This document shows, one piece after another, positions 46,448-55,933 of a stretch of 64,000 nt of DNA. This DNA is from Alphaproteobacteria bacterium (GTDB taxonomy: Bacteria > Pseudomonadota > Alphaproteobacteria > Rhodobacterales > Rhodobacteraceae). The stretch lies in assembly GCA_030424865.1 (NCBI GenBank), contig JAUHVR010000011.1, positions 114,118 through 178,117 of the forward strand. The letters are read 5' to 3'. Numbering within the stretch: the stretch's first letter is position 1; each line of letters starts with the position of its first letter. Made by a program: the position numbers and the translations under genes. Below the pieces are notes generated by a model that saw only the letters and a program-made list of their open reading frames with translations, did not search any database and was not told the origin of the DNA.

Positions 46448-47518
46448 TCAGCAAGCGCGGCTGAGGGTCGAAGACCTGCGCGCCCGGACGTCGAGCGCCA
46501 GCTTGCGCAGAACCGCCTCGGTCTCGTCCCAGCCCAGGCAGCCATCGGTGATGGACTGGCCATAGACCAGTGGCTCGGCGCCCAGTTTCTGGGCCCCGCC
46601 GACCAGGTGGCTTTCCAGCATGATGCCGGTGATCCGGGTGTCGCCGCTGGCAATCTGGGTTCCGATCTCGCCCATCACCGCAGGTTGCTTGGACGGATCC
46701 TTGCCCGAGTTGGCGTGGCTTGCGTCGATCATCACTTGCGGGCGCACATTGTCCCTGGCCAGGGCGGTGCAGGCCTCGGAAACCGAATCGGCGTCAAAGT
46801 TGGTGCCCCCGCCGCCGCGCAGGATGATGTGGCAGTCATCGTTGCCCGAGGTCTCGACAATTGCCGCCTGCCCGTTGGGTGCAAGCCCCAGGAACCGGTG
46901 CGGTTGCGCCGACGAGCGCACGGCGTCGATTGCGATCTGCACGTTGCCGCGGGTGCCGTTCTTGAACCCGACCGGGCAGCTGAGCCCCGAGGCCATTTCG
47001 CGGTGGATCTGGCTTTCGGTTGTGCGTGCACCAATTGCGCCCCAGCTGACCAGATCGGCGATGTATTGCGGCACATGGGTGTCCAGGAACTCGGTTCCCA
47101 CGGGCAGGCCCATCTCGTTGATCTGCAGCAGCAAAGTGCGCGCGGTTTCCAGCCCCTCGTTGATGCGGAACGAGCCATCCAGGCCGGGGTCGTTGATCAG
47201 CCCCTTCCATCCGCCGATGGTGCGCGGTTTCTCGAAGTAGACCCGCATGATGATTTCCAGCGTGTCGGCGCATTCGACACGCAGCGCCTGCAGACGGCGG
47301 GCGTATTCGATGGCCGCCACGGGATCGTGGATTGAACAGGGACCAACGACGGCAATGACGCGGTCATCACTGCCTTTCAGGATCTGGTGCACGGCGCTGC
47401 GCCCGCTTTCGACGCTTTGCTTGGCGGCATCGCTGATCGGATGTCGTCGTTGCAGCTCGGCGGGCGAGACAAGTTCCTGCAGTTCGGTGACGCGAAGGTT
47501 TTCGGTGGTGGTGGGCAT
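46448..47518 (-). CDS. aroG: Class I DAHP synthase (3-deoxy-7-phosphoheptulonate synthase)
   Basis: The 356-aa enzyme condenses phosphoenolpyruvate and erythrose-4-P, the first step of aromatic synthesis. Family motifs are present: VIAVVGPCSIHDPVAAIEYA, FEKPRTIGGWKGLINDP, CHIILRGGGGTNFD and MIDASHANSGKDP. Which aromatic end product inhibits it (AroF, AroG or AroH type) cannot be judged from sequence alone. AAAGGA precedes ATG 47518, which gives the normal start MPTTTENLRVTEL. A leader peptide and terminator lie upstream, implying attenuation by aromatic amino acid supply. Confidence 0.94.
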   Translation of the reverse strand: MPTTTENLRVTELQELVSPAELQRRHPISDAAKQSVESGRSAVHQILKGSDDRVIAVVGPCSIHDPVAAIEYARRLQALRVECADTLEIIMRVYFEKPRTIGGWKGLINDPGLDGSFRINEGLETARTLLLQINEMGLPVGTEFLDTHVPQYIADLVSWGAIGARTTESQIHREMASGLSCPVGFKNGTRGNVQIAIDAVRSSAQPHRFLGLAPNGQAAIVETSGNDDCHIILRGGGGTNFDADSVSEACTALARDNVRPQVMIDASHANSGKDPSKQPAVMGEIGTQIASGDTRITGIMLESHLVGGAQKLGAEPLVYGQSITDGCLGWDETEAVLRKLALDVRARRSSTLSRAC

Positions 47519-47557
47519 GGGTCGGGTCCTTTGGGGTTTGCCCCTGCCCGCTGGCCA

Positions 47558-47583
47558 CAAAAAAACCGCCGGGAGGGGCGGTT
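47558..47583 (-). terminator. Rho-independent attenuator in the aroG leader
   Basis: On the minus strand AACCGCC, a 6-nt loop and GGCGGTT are followed by seven T (47559-47565). It lies 28 nt after the leader-peptide stop codon and 40 nt before aroG. CCCCTCC (47572-47578) in its loop and arm can instead pair with GGAGGGG (47626-47632) inside the leader reading frame, a candidate antiterminator. Confidence 0.85.
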
Positions 47584-47611
47584 CGGTGTGGTATGTCGTT
47601 TTTGCGTTTTG

Positions 47612-47689
47612 TCAGTACGCGCAAACCCCTCCGTCCGCCTTATGGCACGGTGCATAAAAATACCAAAAGGTGGCGTAGGTCTGGGTCAT
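47612..47689 (-). CDS. Aromatic-rich leader peptide of the DAHP synthase gene
   Basis: A 25-codon frame, MTQTYATFWYFYAPCHKADG then GVCAY and TGA, lies between the aroG promoter and the attenuator. Codons 8-12 are Phe-Trp-Tyr-Phe-Tyr, with further Tyr at 5 and 25, far above chance. Ribosome stalling there when any charged aromatic tRNA is short would leave codons 20-22 (GGAGGGG) free to pair with the terminator region. There is no ribosome-binding site, and the predicted start site of transcription falls at the ATG, so it is probably a leaderless peptide, as known for TrpL in rhizobia. Confidence 0.85.
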   Translation of the reverse strand: MTQTYATFWYFYAPCHKADGGVCAY

Positions 47690-47696
47690 GGACCGG

Positions 47697-47725
47697 ACGC
47701 TAGCGGCTTTGTCGAAAGATGTCGA
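47697..47725 (-). promoter_or_regulatory. Putative promoter of the aroG leader
   Basis: On the minus strand TCGACA (47720-47725) and TAGCGT (47697-47702) are 17 bp apart. Seven bases after the -10 lies the A/T of the leader ATG (47689-47690). The inverted repeat GTCGA-CATCTT-TCGAC overlaps the -35 and may be an operator. Confidence 0.55.
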
Positions 47726-47741
47726 CAGGAAAAATGCAAGA

Positions 47742-48365
47742 TTATTTCAAGCCGGATTTCCCGTAGCCGGGCCGACCGGTGCCGCTTTGTTCCACGTCGA
47801 AATTCCAGACGATGATCATGTTGGTCGTCACCGCGCCGACCAGAGAATAGAGGATCAGATTCCAGTCCAGCACCAGGGTCGAGACAGCAAAGATTGCAGC
47901 ATCGACAATCAGTTGCACCCAACCGGCCTTGAACCCGGTCCGCGCCTCGATGATCAGCGCCAGGATCGTCATTCCCCCGGCCGAGGCATTGTGCCGAAAG
48001 GCCGCGATCAGCCCGACCCCGGCACAGGCGCCGCCAAGGATTGCACCCGCCAGCGGGTCAAGGCGGTCAAAGACAATCACCTCGCCCAGCAGCTGCGAGA
48101 GCGCCGAAATCCCGATCACGACCGCAACAGTCCGAATCGCAAACCCCGCGCCGCGACGTTGCCAGGCCAGGATCAGAAAAGGCGTCGAGATGAGGAAGAA
48201 GAGCCACCCAAAGTCCAGGGGCAGCACGTAGGACAGCAGCAAGGCCAGACCGGCGGTTTGGCCGGTCACCAGTCCCGCCGATTTCAGCAAGACGATGCCC
48301 AGACTGGCCAGCAAGATGCCAAAGATCAGGCCCTGCAGGTCAAACAAGGACACGGGCGATTTCAT
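47742..48365 (-). CDS. YitT-family membrane protein
   Basis: The 207-aa protein has five or six hydrophobic helices and the YitT features LLKSAGLVTGQTAGLALLLS and GGACAGVGLIAAFRHNASAGGM. Members are predicted small transporters; function is unknown. GGAGG before ATG 48365 supports the start. Its stop codon lies 17 bp before the aroG -35 on the same strand, so read-through into the aroG leader is possible. Confidence 0.85.
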   Translation of the reverse strand: MKSPVSLFDLQGLIFGILLASLGIVLLKSAGLVTGQTAGLALLLSYVLPLDFGWLFFLISTPFLILAWQRRGAGFAIRTVAVVIGISALSQLLGEVIVFDRLDPLAGAILGGACAGVGLIAAFRHNASAGGMTILALIIEARTGFKAGWVQLIVDAAIFAVSTLVLDWNLILYSLVGAVTTNMIIVWNFDVEQSGTGRPGYGKSGLK

Positions 48366-48482
48366 CAGGACCTCCAATTTCGTCAGGCCATCCCACGTCA
48401 GGATCGGCTGTGTGCGACAGCGCGTCTCTGGTCACAGCGAATTTGGGACATAGCTGTGATCCAGAACATGAGGTGACCTGCG

Positions 48483-48872
48483 ATGACACAAGAGGCAAGA
48501 ACGCGCGCGCTCTACAATGGCGATTGTCCGGTCTGCGACGGGGAAATGTGCCACTATGCCCGATATTCGGGCGAGAAGGGCCTGTCGATGGCCTTTGACG
48601 ATCTGAACAAGATCGACCTGGCCACCTGGGGGGTCACGGCGGACGAGGCCACCCGGCTCATGCACGTGCTGCACGACGGGCAGCTCTATGTCGGCTTTGA
48701 CGCTTTTCTGGTGCTTTGGGACCAGATGCCACGATATCGCTGGCTCTGCCCGATCTTTCGAGTGCCGGGCGTCTATCACCTGTGCCGGGCGCTTTACACG
48801 CATGTCGTCGCGCGGATCATCTTCAACCGCCACCAGCGGCGCGTCGCACGAGGTCTGGTGAAGGGCGCGTGA
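48483..48872 (+). CDS. DCC/DUF393-family thiol-disulfide oxidoreductase-like protein
   Basis: The 129-aa product begins with the family motif ALYNGDCPVCDGEMCHYA (CPVC, thioredoxin-like redox pair near residue 16) and continues with the DUF393 pattern LNKIDLATWGVTADEA and LWDQMPRYRWLCPIFRVPGV. Role unknown; a small cytoplasmic redox protein is likely. It is convergent with rplQ across the terminator at 48877. Confidence 0.88.
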   Translation: MTQEARTRALYNGDCPVCDGEMCHYARYSGEKGLSMAFDDLNKIDLATWGVTADEATRLMHVLHDGQLYVGFDAFLVLWDQMPRYRWLCPIFRVPGVYHLCRALYTHVVARIIFNRHQRRVARGLVKGA

Positions 48873-48876
48873 CACG

Positions 48877-48903
48877 AAAAAGCCCGCCGGATTGGCGGGC
48901 TTT
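48877..48903. terminator. Bidirectional terminator between DUF393 gene and rplQ
   Basis: GCCCGCC-GGATT-GGCGGGC (48882-48900) is flanked by AAAAA and TTT, so it works in both directions. On the minus strand it ends the rpsM-rplQ ribosomal transcript. Confidence 0.9.
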
Positions 48904-48930
48904 GATCTGTTACGCAGAAGGATCTGGCGA

Positions 48931-49350
48931 TTACTCGTCAGCCGCTTCTTCTGCAGCAACGCGGGCCTTGTCGGCTGCGCCCTTGGCGTCAACGTCGCGG
49001 TCGACGAATTCGATGATCGCCATCGGTGCCATGTCGCCATAGCGGAAACCGGCTTTCAGAACGCGGGTGTAGCCGCCCTGACGCTCGGCGTAGCGCGGTC
49101 CCAGCACTTCGAACAGTTTCGCAACGTACTGGTCCTGCTTCAGCTGAGCGGCCGCCTGACGGCGCGCGTGCAGATCGCCGCGCTTGCCCAAGGTGATCAG
49201 CTTTTCGACAACGCGCTTCAGCTCTTTGGCTTTGGGCAGCGTGGTCTTGATCTGTTCGTGTTCAATCAGCGAACCCGCCATGTTGGCCCACAGGGCCTTG
49301 CGGTGTTCGTGGGTGCGGTTCAGGCGGCGATAGCCTTTTGCGTGACGCAT
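48931..49350 (-). CDS. rplQ: Ribosomal protein bL17
   Basis: The 139-aa protein has the L17 start [20 protein letters not shown] and [20 protein letters not shown]. Its C-terminus extends in an Ala/Glu-rich tail ([15 protein letters not shown]). It is the last gene of the alpha operon; AGGAG precedes it. A 164-bp gap with a repeat separates it from rpoA, longer than usual for this pair. Confidence 0.97.
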   Translation of the reverse strand: MRHAKGYRRLNRTHEHRKALWANMAGSLIEHEQIKTTLPKAKELKRVVEKLITLGKRGDLHARRQAAAQLKQDQYVAKLFEVLGPRYAERQGGYTRVLKAGFRYGDMAPMAIIEFVDRDVDAKGAADKARVAAEEAADE

Positions 49351-49454
49351 ATGTCTTACTCCTAGTGCCCTCTACGGGCGGTTTTGCTTTGTCTGGCACC
49401 CCATGCGTGCGGGGTACTCTCCTTGGGGCGGGATGCCCGGGTTCAGGACCGGAC

Positions 49455-49508
49455 GGCGGGGTAAACCCCGCCCTACGGGCCCGTGGGTAGGGCGGGGTTT
49501 ACCCCGCC
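49455..49508. repeat. REP-like nested inverted repeat, copy 2
   Basis: Arms 49455-49476 and 49487-49508 are identical in sequence to copy 1 and inverted about a 10-nt spacer. It ends 6 bp before the rpoA stop codon, inside the rpoA-rplQ interval, so it lies within a transcribed ribosomal operon and may affect mRNA processing or expression of rplQ. Confidence 0.9.
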
Positions 49509-49514
49509 GCACCG

Positions 49515-50531
49515 TCAGAAGTTGTCTTCGATCCGCTTCGCCAGATCTTCGATGTTGTCCGGCGGCCAGTCCTCGACGTCCATGCCCAGGTGCAGACCCA
49601 TGCCCGACAGCACTTCCTTGATCTCGTTCAAGGACTTGCGGCCAAAGTTCGGCGTGCGCAGCATCTCGGCTTCGGTCTTCTGGATCAGATCGCCGATGTA
49701 AACGATGTTGTCGTTCTTCAGGCAGTTTGCCGAACGGACCGAGAGCTCCAGCTCGTCGACCTTCTTCAGCAGCAGCGGGTTGAACTCCAGACCATCGTCT
49801 TCGTCCTGGCGCGAGGCGCTTTCCGGTTCGTCGAAGTTCACGAAGATCGACAGCTGGTCCTGCAGGATCCGCGCGGCATAGGCCACGGCGTCATCCGGCG
49901 TCAGCGAGCCGTCGGTTTCCACCTTCAGCGTCAGCTTGTCATAGTCCAGAACCTGGCCTTCACGGGTCGGTTGCACGTCATAGCTGACCTTCTTGACCGG
50001 CGAATAGATCGCATCGATCGGGATCATGCCGATGGGCGCATCTTCCGGCTTGTTCTTGTCCGCCGAAACATAACCCTTGCCGGTGTTGACCGTCAGTTCC
50101 ATGAACAGGTCAGCACCATCGTCCAGGTGGCAGATCACGTGGTCCTTGTTCAGAACCTCGATGCCGGCGCTGTCGGTGATGTCACCGGCGGTCACGACGC
50201 CCGGGCCCTTGGCCTGGATCGATAGGCGCTTCGGCCCTTCGACTTCCATGCGCAGGCTGACGCCCTTGAGGTTCAGCACGATGTCGGTGACGTCTTCACG
50301 CACACCGGCAACGCTCGAAAACTCGTGCAGAACGTTGTCGATCTGAACGCTGGTGATGGCCGCGCCCTGCAGCGACGACAGCAGCACCCGGCGCAGGGCG
50401 TTGCCCAGCGTCAGGCCAAAGCCGCGCTCCAGCGGTTCGGCAACAACGGTGGCCTGGCGCATCGGGTTGTTGCCCGGCTTGACCTCCAGTTGCGTGGGTT
50501 TGATCAGTTCTGCCCAGTTCTTGTGGATCAT
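49515..50531 (-). CDS. rpoA: RNA polymerase alpha subunit
   Basis: The 338-aa protein has the N-terminal assembly domain ([39 protein letters not shown]) and C-terminal domain ([35 protein letters not shown]) that contacts UP elements and activators. GGAGG before ATG 50531 decides the start. It follows rpsK across 119 bp that contain a hairpin with a short T-run. Confidence 0.98.
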   Translation of the reverse strand: MIHKNWAELIKPTQLEVKPGNNPMRQATVVAEPLERGFGLTLGNALRRVLLSSLQGAAITSVQIDNVLHEFSSVAGVREDVTDIVLNLKGVSLRMEVEGPKRLSIQAKGPGVVTAGDITDSAGIEVLNKDHVICHLDDGADLFMELTVNTGKGYVSADKNKPEDAPIGMIPIDAIYSPVKKVSYDVQPTREGQVLDYDKLTLKVETDGSLTPDDAVAYAARILQDQLSIFVNFDEPESASRQDEDDGLEFNPLLLKKVDELELSVRSANCLKNDNIVYIGDLIQKTEAEMLRTPNFGRKSLNEIKEVLSGMGLHLGMDVEDWPPDNIEDLAKRIEDNF

Positions 50532-50599
50532 GCGTCCCTCCATTCCTGTCCCGGCTTCCATGTCCAAAAAGCGCGAGACGCCCGAGGTTTAAAATGACG

Positions 50600-50631
50600 A
50601 AAAGAGGCCGCGCAAATTTGCGCACGGCCTC
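50600..50631 (-). terminator. Hairpin with T-run between rpsK and rpoA
   Basis: GAGGCCG/CGGCCTC flank the palindrome GCGCAAATTTGCGC, followed on the minus strand by TTTTCG. Inside the rpsM-rplQ operon, it probably works as a partial terminator or processing site that sets rpoA level relative to ribosomal proteins. Confidence 0.6.
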
Positions 50632-50650
50632 TGCCTGCAATGACGAGCAA

Positions 50651-51043
50651 TCAGACCCGGCGGCGCTTTGGCGGGCGGCAGCCGTTGTGGGCGATCGGGG
50701 TCACGTCACGGATCGAGGTGATGTTGAAGCCAATCGCGGCCAGCGCGCGCAGCGCCGATTCACGGCCCGAACCGGGGCCCTGAACTTCAACTTCCAGCGT
50801 CCGCATGCCGTGCTCTTGCGCCTTCTTGCCTGCATCTTCTGCAGCCATCTGAGCGGCGTAAGGCGTCGACTTGCGCGAGCCCTTGAAGCCCATGGTGCCA
50901 GCCGACGACCACGAGATCGCGTTGCCCTGCACGTCCGAGATCAGGATCTTGGTGTTGTTGAACGAGCTGTTCACGTGCGCAACACCAGTTGCAATGTTCT
51001 TGGAGACCTTTTTCTTGCCCCCACGGCGTGTATCGCGTGCCAT
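50651..51043 (-). CDS. rpsK: Ribosomal protein uS11
   Basis: The 130-aa protein has [20 protein letters not shown] and the terminal [21 protein letters not shown] 12-bp gap separates it from rpsM. It is part of the 30S platform. Confidence 0.98.
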   Translation of the reverse strand: MARDTRRGGKKKVSKNIATGVAHVNSSFNNTKILISDVQGNAISWSSAGTMGFKGSRKSTPYAAQMAAEDAGKKAQEHGMRTLEVEVQGPGSGRESALRALAAIGFNITSIRDVTPIAHNGCRPPKRRRV

Positions 51044-51055
51044 GTGTGCGTCTCC

Positions 51056-51424
51056 TTATTTCTTCTTGCCGGCGATGGGCTTTGCGGGGCCCTTGCGCGT
51101 ACGTGCGTTGGTGTGGGTCCGCTGACCGCGAACCGGCAGGTTGCGGCGGTGGCGCAGGCCACGGTAGCAGCCCAGGTCCATCAGACGCTTGATGTTCATC
51201 TGCACTTCGCGGCGCAGGTCACCTTCGACGGTGTAGTTGGCGTCGATGTGTTCGCGGACGGCCAGAACCTCGGCGTCGCTCAGCTCGTTCACACGACGGG
51301 TTTCGTCGATGTTCACGGCGGCGCAGATTTCCTTTGCCGAAGCAGGGCCAATTCCGGTGATGTAAGTCAGGGCGATCGGGACTCGTTTGTGAGTCGGGAT
51401 GTTTACGCCGGCAATACGTGCCAC
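51056..51424 (-). CDS. rpsM: Ribosomal protein uS13
   Basis: The 122-aa protein starts [20 protein letters not shown] and ends with [20 protein letters not shown] and a basic tail. It contacts the head of the 30S subunit. It begins the rpsM-rpsK-rpoA-rplQ unit, 212 bp after adk, with its own promoter. Confidence 0.98.
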   Translation of the reverse strand: MARIAGVNIPTHKRVPIALTYITGIGPASAKEICAAVNIDETRRVNELSDAEVLAVREHIDANYTVEGDLRREVQMNIKRLMDLGCYRGLRHRRNLPVRGQRTHTNARTRKGPAKPIAGKKK

Positions 51425-51583
51425 GTGTCACTTTCCTTTTCGTTGCGGTTCCGTAACCCCGGAACCTTTTTTCACAACATGAGGCCCGAGGTTTTCACAC
51501 CGACGGGCCTTCGCTGATCAGGTAATCTGCAGGCAAGTGGCGACCCTGCCTGCAACGGATGATTCTCTTATGAGAGATGGCGC

Positions 51584-51612
51584 TACGTATGGGCTAATCA
51601 ATGGGGCGTCAA
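51584..51612 (-). promoter_or_regulatory. Putative promoter of rpsM-rpsK-rpoA-rplQ
   Basis: On the minus strand TTGACG (51607-51612) and TACGTA (51584-51589) are 17 bp apart, giving a leader of about 150 nt before rpsM. The -35 lies inside the inverted repeat GGGGC-TTGAC-GCCCC, which may be a weak adk terminator. An AGGCCCG/CGGGCCT stem (near 51483-51513) lies in the leader. Confidence 0.5.
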
Positions 51613-51636
51613 GCCCCTTCCGCCAACCCCGATCCT

Positions 51637-52229
51637 TCAGCCGTTTCCGGTTTCGGATCCGTCAAGAACCTCTGCAATCGCGGCCTTGACCCCGTCCATG
51701 CTGTCCATGCCGTCGACCCAGCTCAACATGCCCTTGGCGTGGTAATAGCCAATCAGCGTCGAGGTGTCCTTGTAATAGGCCTTCAGCCGCGTCTCCATCG
51801 CCTCGGCGGTGTCGTCGGCGCGGGGCGTCTGGCCAGCGGCCTTGGCTTCGGCGGCGCGGTTGACCACGCGGGCGACCATCGCCTCGTCGTCGACCTTCAT
51901 GGCGATCACGGCATCCAGCGTTTCACCCATCTCGGCCAGCAAAGCGCCCAGAGCGTCCGCCTGCGCCAGCGTGCGCGGAAAGCCGTCAAAGATGAAGCCA
52001 CCGGCTTTGTCGCCTTCCAGCTTTTCGCGGATCAAGCCGATCACGATTTCGTCGGTGACCAAGTCACCCCGGTCCATGACATCGGCCACGATCTTGCCCA
52101 TCTCGGTGCCGCTGGTGCGGGCCGCGCGCAGCATGTCTCCGGTCGAGAGCTGTACCATGCCGCGTCCCTCGACCAGGAACCCCGCTTGCGTGCCTTTGCC
52201 CGCTCCCGGCGGTCCCAAAAGAATAATGT

Positions 52230-52233
<4 letters not shown>
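51637..52233 (-). CDS. adk: Adenylate kinase (short, LID-less type)
   Basis: The 198-aa enzyme has the P-loop [14 protein letters not shown] and [12 protein letters not shown]. The length and direct [20 protein letters not shown] segment indicate the short form without the zinc-bearing LID insert. It balances adenine nucleotides. Its ATG overlaps the secY stop by 4 bp. Confidence 0.96.
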
Positions 52234-53600
<1,367 letters not shown>

Positions 53601-53620
53601 GCGGATCTCTCTTGTAAGCA

Positions 53621-53657
53621 AACGCCGCCGAACGCGTTTCCCAGCGTCGGCGGCGTT
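53621..53657 (-). promoter_or_regulatory. Hairpin in the rplO-secY interval
   Basis: An 11-bp perfect stem AACGCCGCCGA/TCGGCGGCGTT (loop 15 nt) lies 21 bp before secY. The following T-run is weak (TTTGC), so it may be a partial terminator or a regulator-binding RNA site. Confidence 0.45.
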
Positions 53658-53711
53658 GTCGGAAAACTCGGAGCTATATGTAAGCGGCGATGGTGCCGCT
53701 CACAACCCGGT

Positions 53712-54185
53712 TCATTCAGCGGCTTGCGCAGCCGTGATCGTCAGCGAGCCGCCAGCCTTTTCGACCGCTTCCACAGCCGATTTCGAGGCACCGGTGACCT
53801 GCAGGTCGACCTTGGCGGTGATTTCGCCTTTGGCCAGAACACGGACACCGTCCAGCTTGCGGCGCACCAGACCGCTGGCAACCAGCGCGTCTTCGGTGAT
53901 CGCAGCGCCTGCGTCCAGTTTCTTGGCGTCGATGAACTTCTGGATCAGGCCCAGGTTGACGACTGCAAAGCTCTTGCGGTTGGGCTTGTTGAAGCCACGC
54001 TTCGGCAGACGTTGGTACAGCGGCATCTGGCCGCCTTCGTAACCGGCGATGGCCACACCCGAACGGGATTTCTGACCTTTGATACCACGGCCACCCATCT
54101 TGCCTTTGCCCGAACCCGGGCCGCGGCCGATGCGCATCTTGCGTTTGGTTGCGCCGGGATTGTCGCGCAGTTCATGCAGTTTCAT
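53712..54185 (-). CDS. rplO: Ribosomal protein uL15
   Basis: The 157-aa protein starts [20 protein letters not shown] and has the basic Gly-rich [20 protein letters not shown]. Large-subunit protein. Normally it directly follows rpmD; here 1.7 kb of other genes intervenes, and rplO has its own promoter. GGAGAAGC precedes the ATG. Confidence 0.98.
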   Translation of the reverse strand: MKLHELRDNPGATKRKMRIGRGPGSGKGKMGGRGIKGQKSRSGVAIAGYEGGQMPLYQRLPKRGFNKPNRKSFAVVNLGLIQKFIDAKKLDAGAAITEDALVASGLVRRKLDGVRVLAKGEITAKVDLQVTGASKSAVEAVEKAGGSLTITAAQAAE

Positions 54186-54283
54186 ATCGCTTCTCCTTTG
54201 CCGGATGTGCCCCACGAAGCGAAACGGGGCAACCACGGCGTTTCTTGGTTTTGGTGAATCGGGTCCTTGCAGACCACCGGGCG

Positions 54284-54312
54284 CGTATAAACGCCCCCGG
54301 GCACCGGATCAA
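54284..54312 (-). promoter_or_regulatory. Promoter of rplO-secY-adk
   Basis: On the minus strand TTGATC (54307-54312) and TATACG (54284-54289) are 17 bp apart, about 100 bp before rplO. The element is almost the same as the suhB promoter (TTGGCA-17-TATACG), supporting a real promoter that restarts transcription after the interruption of the spc operon. Confidence 0.65.
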
Positions 54313-54338
54313 GCGCTGAAACGCCGCGCGGTCAGGGC

Positions 54339-54458
54339 TTAACGCTGGTTGGCGTTCGCGTCGTGCAGATAGTCGGTCCAGCAGGGCACGGGACCAGCGG
54401 CCCACATCGATTTCACGGCGGTGACAAAACGGGTGAAGAGCCCGGGTTTCTGAGCCAT
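54339..54458 (-). CDS. Small 39-aa protein of unknown function
   Basis: A short frame, MAQKPGLFTRFVTAVKSMWA then AGPVPCWTDYLHDANANQR, is preceded by AAGGA at a proper distance. The first half is an amphipathic basic helix with aromatic residues, the second holds a Pro-Cys-Trp motif; it could sit at the membrane surface. Located between rplO and the DUF1127 gene; the terminator at 54584 separates it from the latter. Not recognised as a named family. Confidence 0.6.
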   Translation of the reverse strand: MAQKPGLFTRFVTAVKSMWAAGPVPCWTDYLHDANANQR

Positions 54459-54583
54459 CTTTTTGCGTCCTTGAGTGGGGAGGGATTGTGGGCGTTGCTT
54501 ACGCCTGCCCATTGGGCGCGACAATCGACGATCGGGAATGTCCGGATTGCGGCACGTGCAAGGGTCGTTGGCGCGCGGACAAC

Positions 54584-54610
54584 AAAAAACCCCGGACAAG
54601 CCGGGGTTTT
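54584..54610. terminator. Bidirectional terminator after the DUF1127 gene
   Basis: CCCCGG-ACAAG-CCGGGG stem with AAAAAA on one side and TTTT on the other. On the minus strand it ends the DUF1127 transcript 24 bp after its stop codon. Confidence 0.85.
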
Positions 54611-54634
54611 CGTTCGGATATGAGTTTCGGCGTT

Positions 54635-54850
54635 TTACACGCGGGCGGCCGATTCGCGAGCAATGTCGCGGATGTCGGCGCGGGCGATGCCAATGTCTTG
54701 CAATTCGCGGGACGACAGGTCGTTCAGTTCTGCAAAGACACGATTGAATTCAGCGTTGCGACGCAGGGTGGTGCGAACCGCTTCGACGGTGTTGCGGACC
54801 CAGCGCGAGAGCGCGAATTCGGTGGTCGCATTGGTGGACAGTACAGCCAT
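54635..54850 (-). CDS. DUF1127 (YjiS-like) small protein
   Basis: The 71-aa basic protein carries the C-terminal DUF1127 motif ELNDLSSRELQDIGIARADI. In alphaproteobacteria such proteins are often induced by stress and, in Rhodobacter, one (CcaF1) binds RNA. AAGGAG lies before ATG 54850; a CAGAGCC/GGCTCTG hairpin occupies the leader. It lies in the segment that interrupts the ribosomal operon, with its own terminator. Confidence 0.85.
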   Translation of the reverse strand: MAVLSTNATTEFALSRWVRNTVEAVRTTLRRNAEFNRVFAELNDLSSRELQDIGIARADIRDIARESAARV

Positions 54851-55066
54851 TTCGGCACTCCTTATCTGTTCAGAGCCATTGGGCTCTGTTGGTTTCATGT
54901 GTCGTCGTTTCCTAGTGACACGAGTAACTTAGGACAGGGTGATGCCGCTAACAACGCACAGTTCGACAGGCCCGCCATGCATTTTCTGCAACGCAGCATC
55001 GGCGCCAATTTAGGCATTTTCGCGCGCCTGTGGTACACTGTGCCGATCATGTGTGGGGGGGACAGA

Positions 55067-55903
55067 ATGTTTTTTCGCACGTTATCAATGGGCGTTCTGG
55101 CGCTGGCTCTGCCGTCGCAGATCAGCGCTGAAATGATCCATCTCTTTGCCCGTCAGGGAAACGTGGACAAGGTGATGGCCGAGATCGCCAAGGGCGTGGA
55201 CCCGGATCTGCCCAGCACGCGCAACACGACCGAAGTCGGCGTCTCGCCGCTGTTCATTGCTGCAAAATTCGGGCGGTTGGACGTCGTGCGCGCCCTGGTC
55301 GAAGCGGGCGCGGACACGGACACCCTGTTTTCGGATCCCGCGTCCCCCTACCCCTACGGCACTGCACTCTACGTGGCTGCGGCCTGGGGGAAGTCCGATG
55401 TCGTGTCCTATCTGCTTGAGGCCGGTTCGGACCCCAACGCCTTTCATCGTCTGATGGGCACCCCGCTGCAGGCCTCGAAAGAGGCGGGCCACGACGACAT
55501 CACGGATATGCTGCTGGCGGCCGGTGCCATCCCAAAGGTCCATGCCGCCCCCATCGACGACCTGATCCGCGAGGCAGACGTCTCCCGCGGCGAGGAACTG
55601 GCCGGGACCTGCCGCAGCTGCCATTCGATGACGACGGTTCAGAAAGAGGGCAGCTATCCGGCCCCGCCCCTTTGGGGCATCGTCGGCAGCGACATCGCGG
55701 CGCTGGAGTTCGCGTATTCCGAGGCCATGACCGAAGAGACGGGCACTTGGACCTATGCTGCGCTCAACAGCTATATCGCGTCTCCGTACCGGTTCATGCC
55801 CGGAACCAAGATGTACTTCGGAGGGGTGGTGAGCGCAGAAGAACGGGCGGCGATCATTGCCTACCTGCGGACGCTGTCCGACGATCCGGTACCCCTGCCC
55901 TGA
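55067..55903 (+). CDS. Exported ankyrin-repeat protein with C-terminal cytochrome c domain
   Basis: The 278-aa protein has a signal peptide (MFFRTLSMGVLALALPSQIS), three ankyrin repeats at about residues 35-155 (VSPLFIAAKFGRLDVVRALV, GTALYVAAAWGKSDVVSYLL, GTPLQASKEAGHDDITDMLL), and a small c-type cytochrome domain with heme motif CRSCH (about residue 179) and distal Met in FMPGTKMYFGG. A periplasmic electron-carrier with a protein-binding module is implied. It is the only plus-strand gene inside the ribosomal block. Upstream in-frame ATGs at 55049 and earlier are possible but would bury the signal peptide. Confidence 0.88.
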   Translation: MFFRTLSMGVLALALPSQISAEMIHLFARQGNVDKVMAEIAKGVDPDLPSTRNTTEVGVSPLFIAAKFGRLDVVRALVEAGADTDTLFSDPASPYPYGTALYVAAAWGKSDVVSYLLEAGSDPNAFHRLMGTPLQASKEAGHDDITDMLLAAGAIPKVHAAPIDDLIREADVSRGEELAGTCRSCHSMTTVQKEGSYPAPPLWGIVGSDIAALEFAYSEAMTEETGTWTYAALNSYIASPYRFMPGTKMYFGGVVSAEERAAIIAYLRTLSDDPVPLP

Positions 55904-55907
55904 AACG

Positions 55908-55933
55908 AAAAACGCCCCGGCGATGCCGGGGCG
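55908..55933 (-). terminator. Terminator after rpmD (end of the upstream spc half)
   Basis: CGCCCCGGC-ATC-GCCGGGGCG is followed by TTTTT on the minus strand, 24 bp after the rpmD stop codon. It ends the rpmC-rpmD transcript before the interrupting genes and could also stop the opposite ankyrin-cytochrome transcript, though without a T-run. Confidence 0.88.

Noticed and set aside
43565..47335. Long plus-strand frames opposite rarA, degQ and aroG
   Set aside because: They are shadows of three well-identified minus-strand genes.
54488..54634. Possible Cuckoo-type sRNA after the DUF1127 gene, as for Rhodobacter CcaF1
   Set aside because: The CCTCCTCCC loop motif typical of that family is not present in the 3' region.
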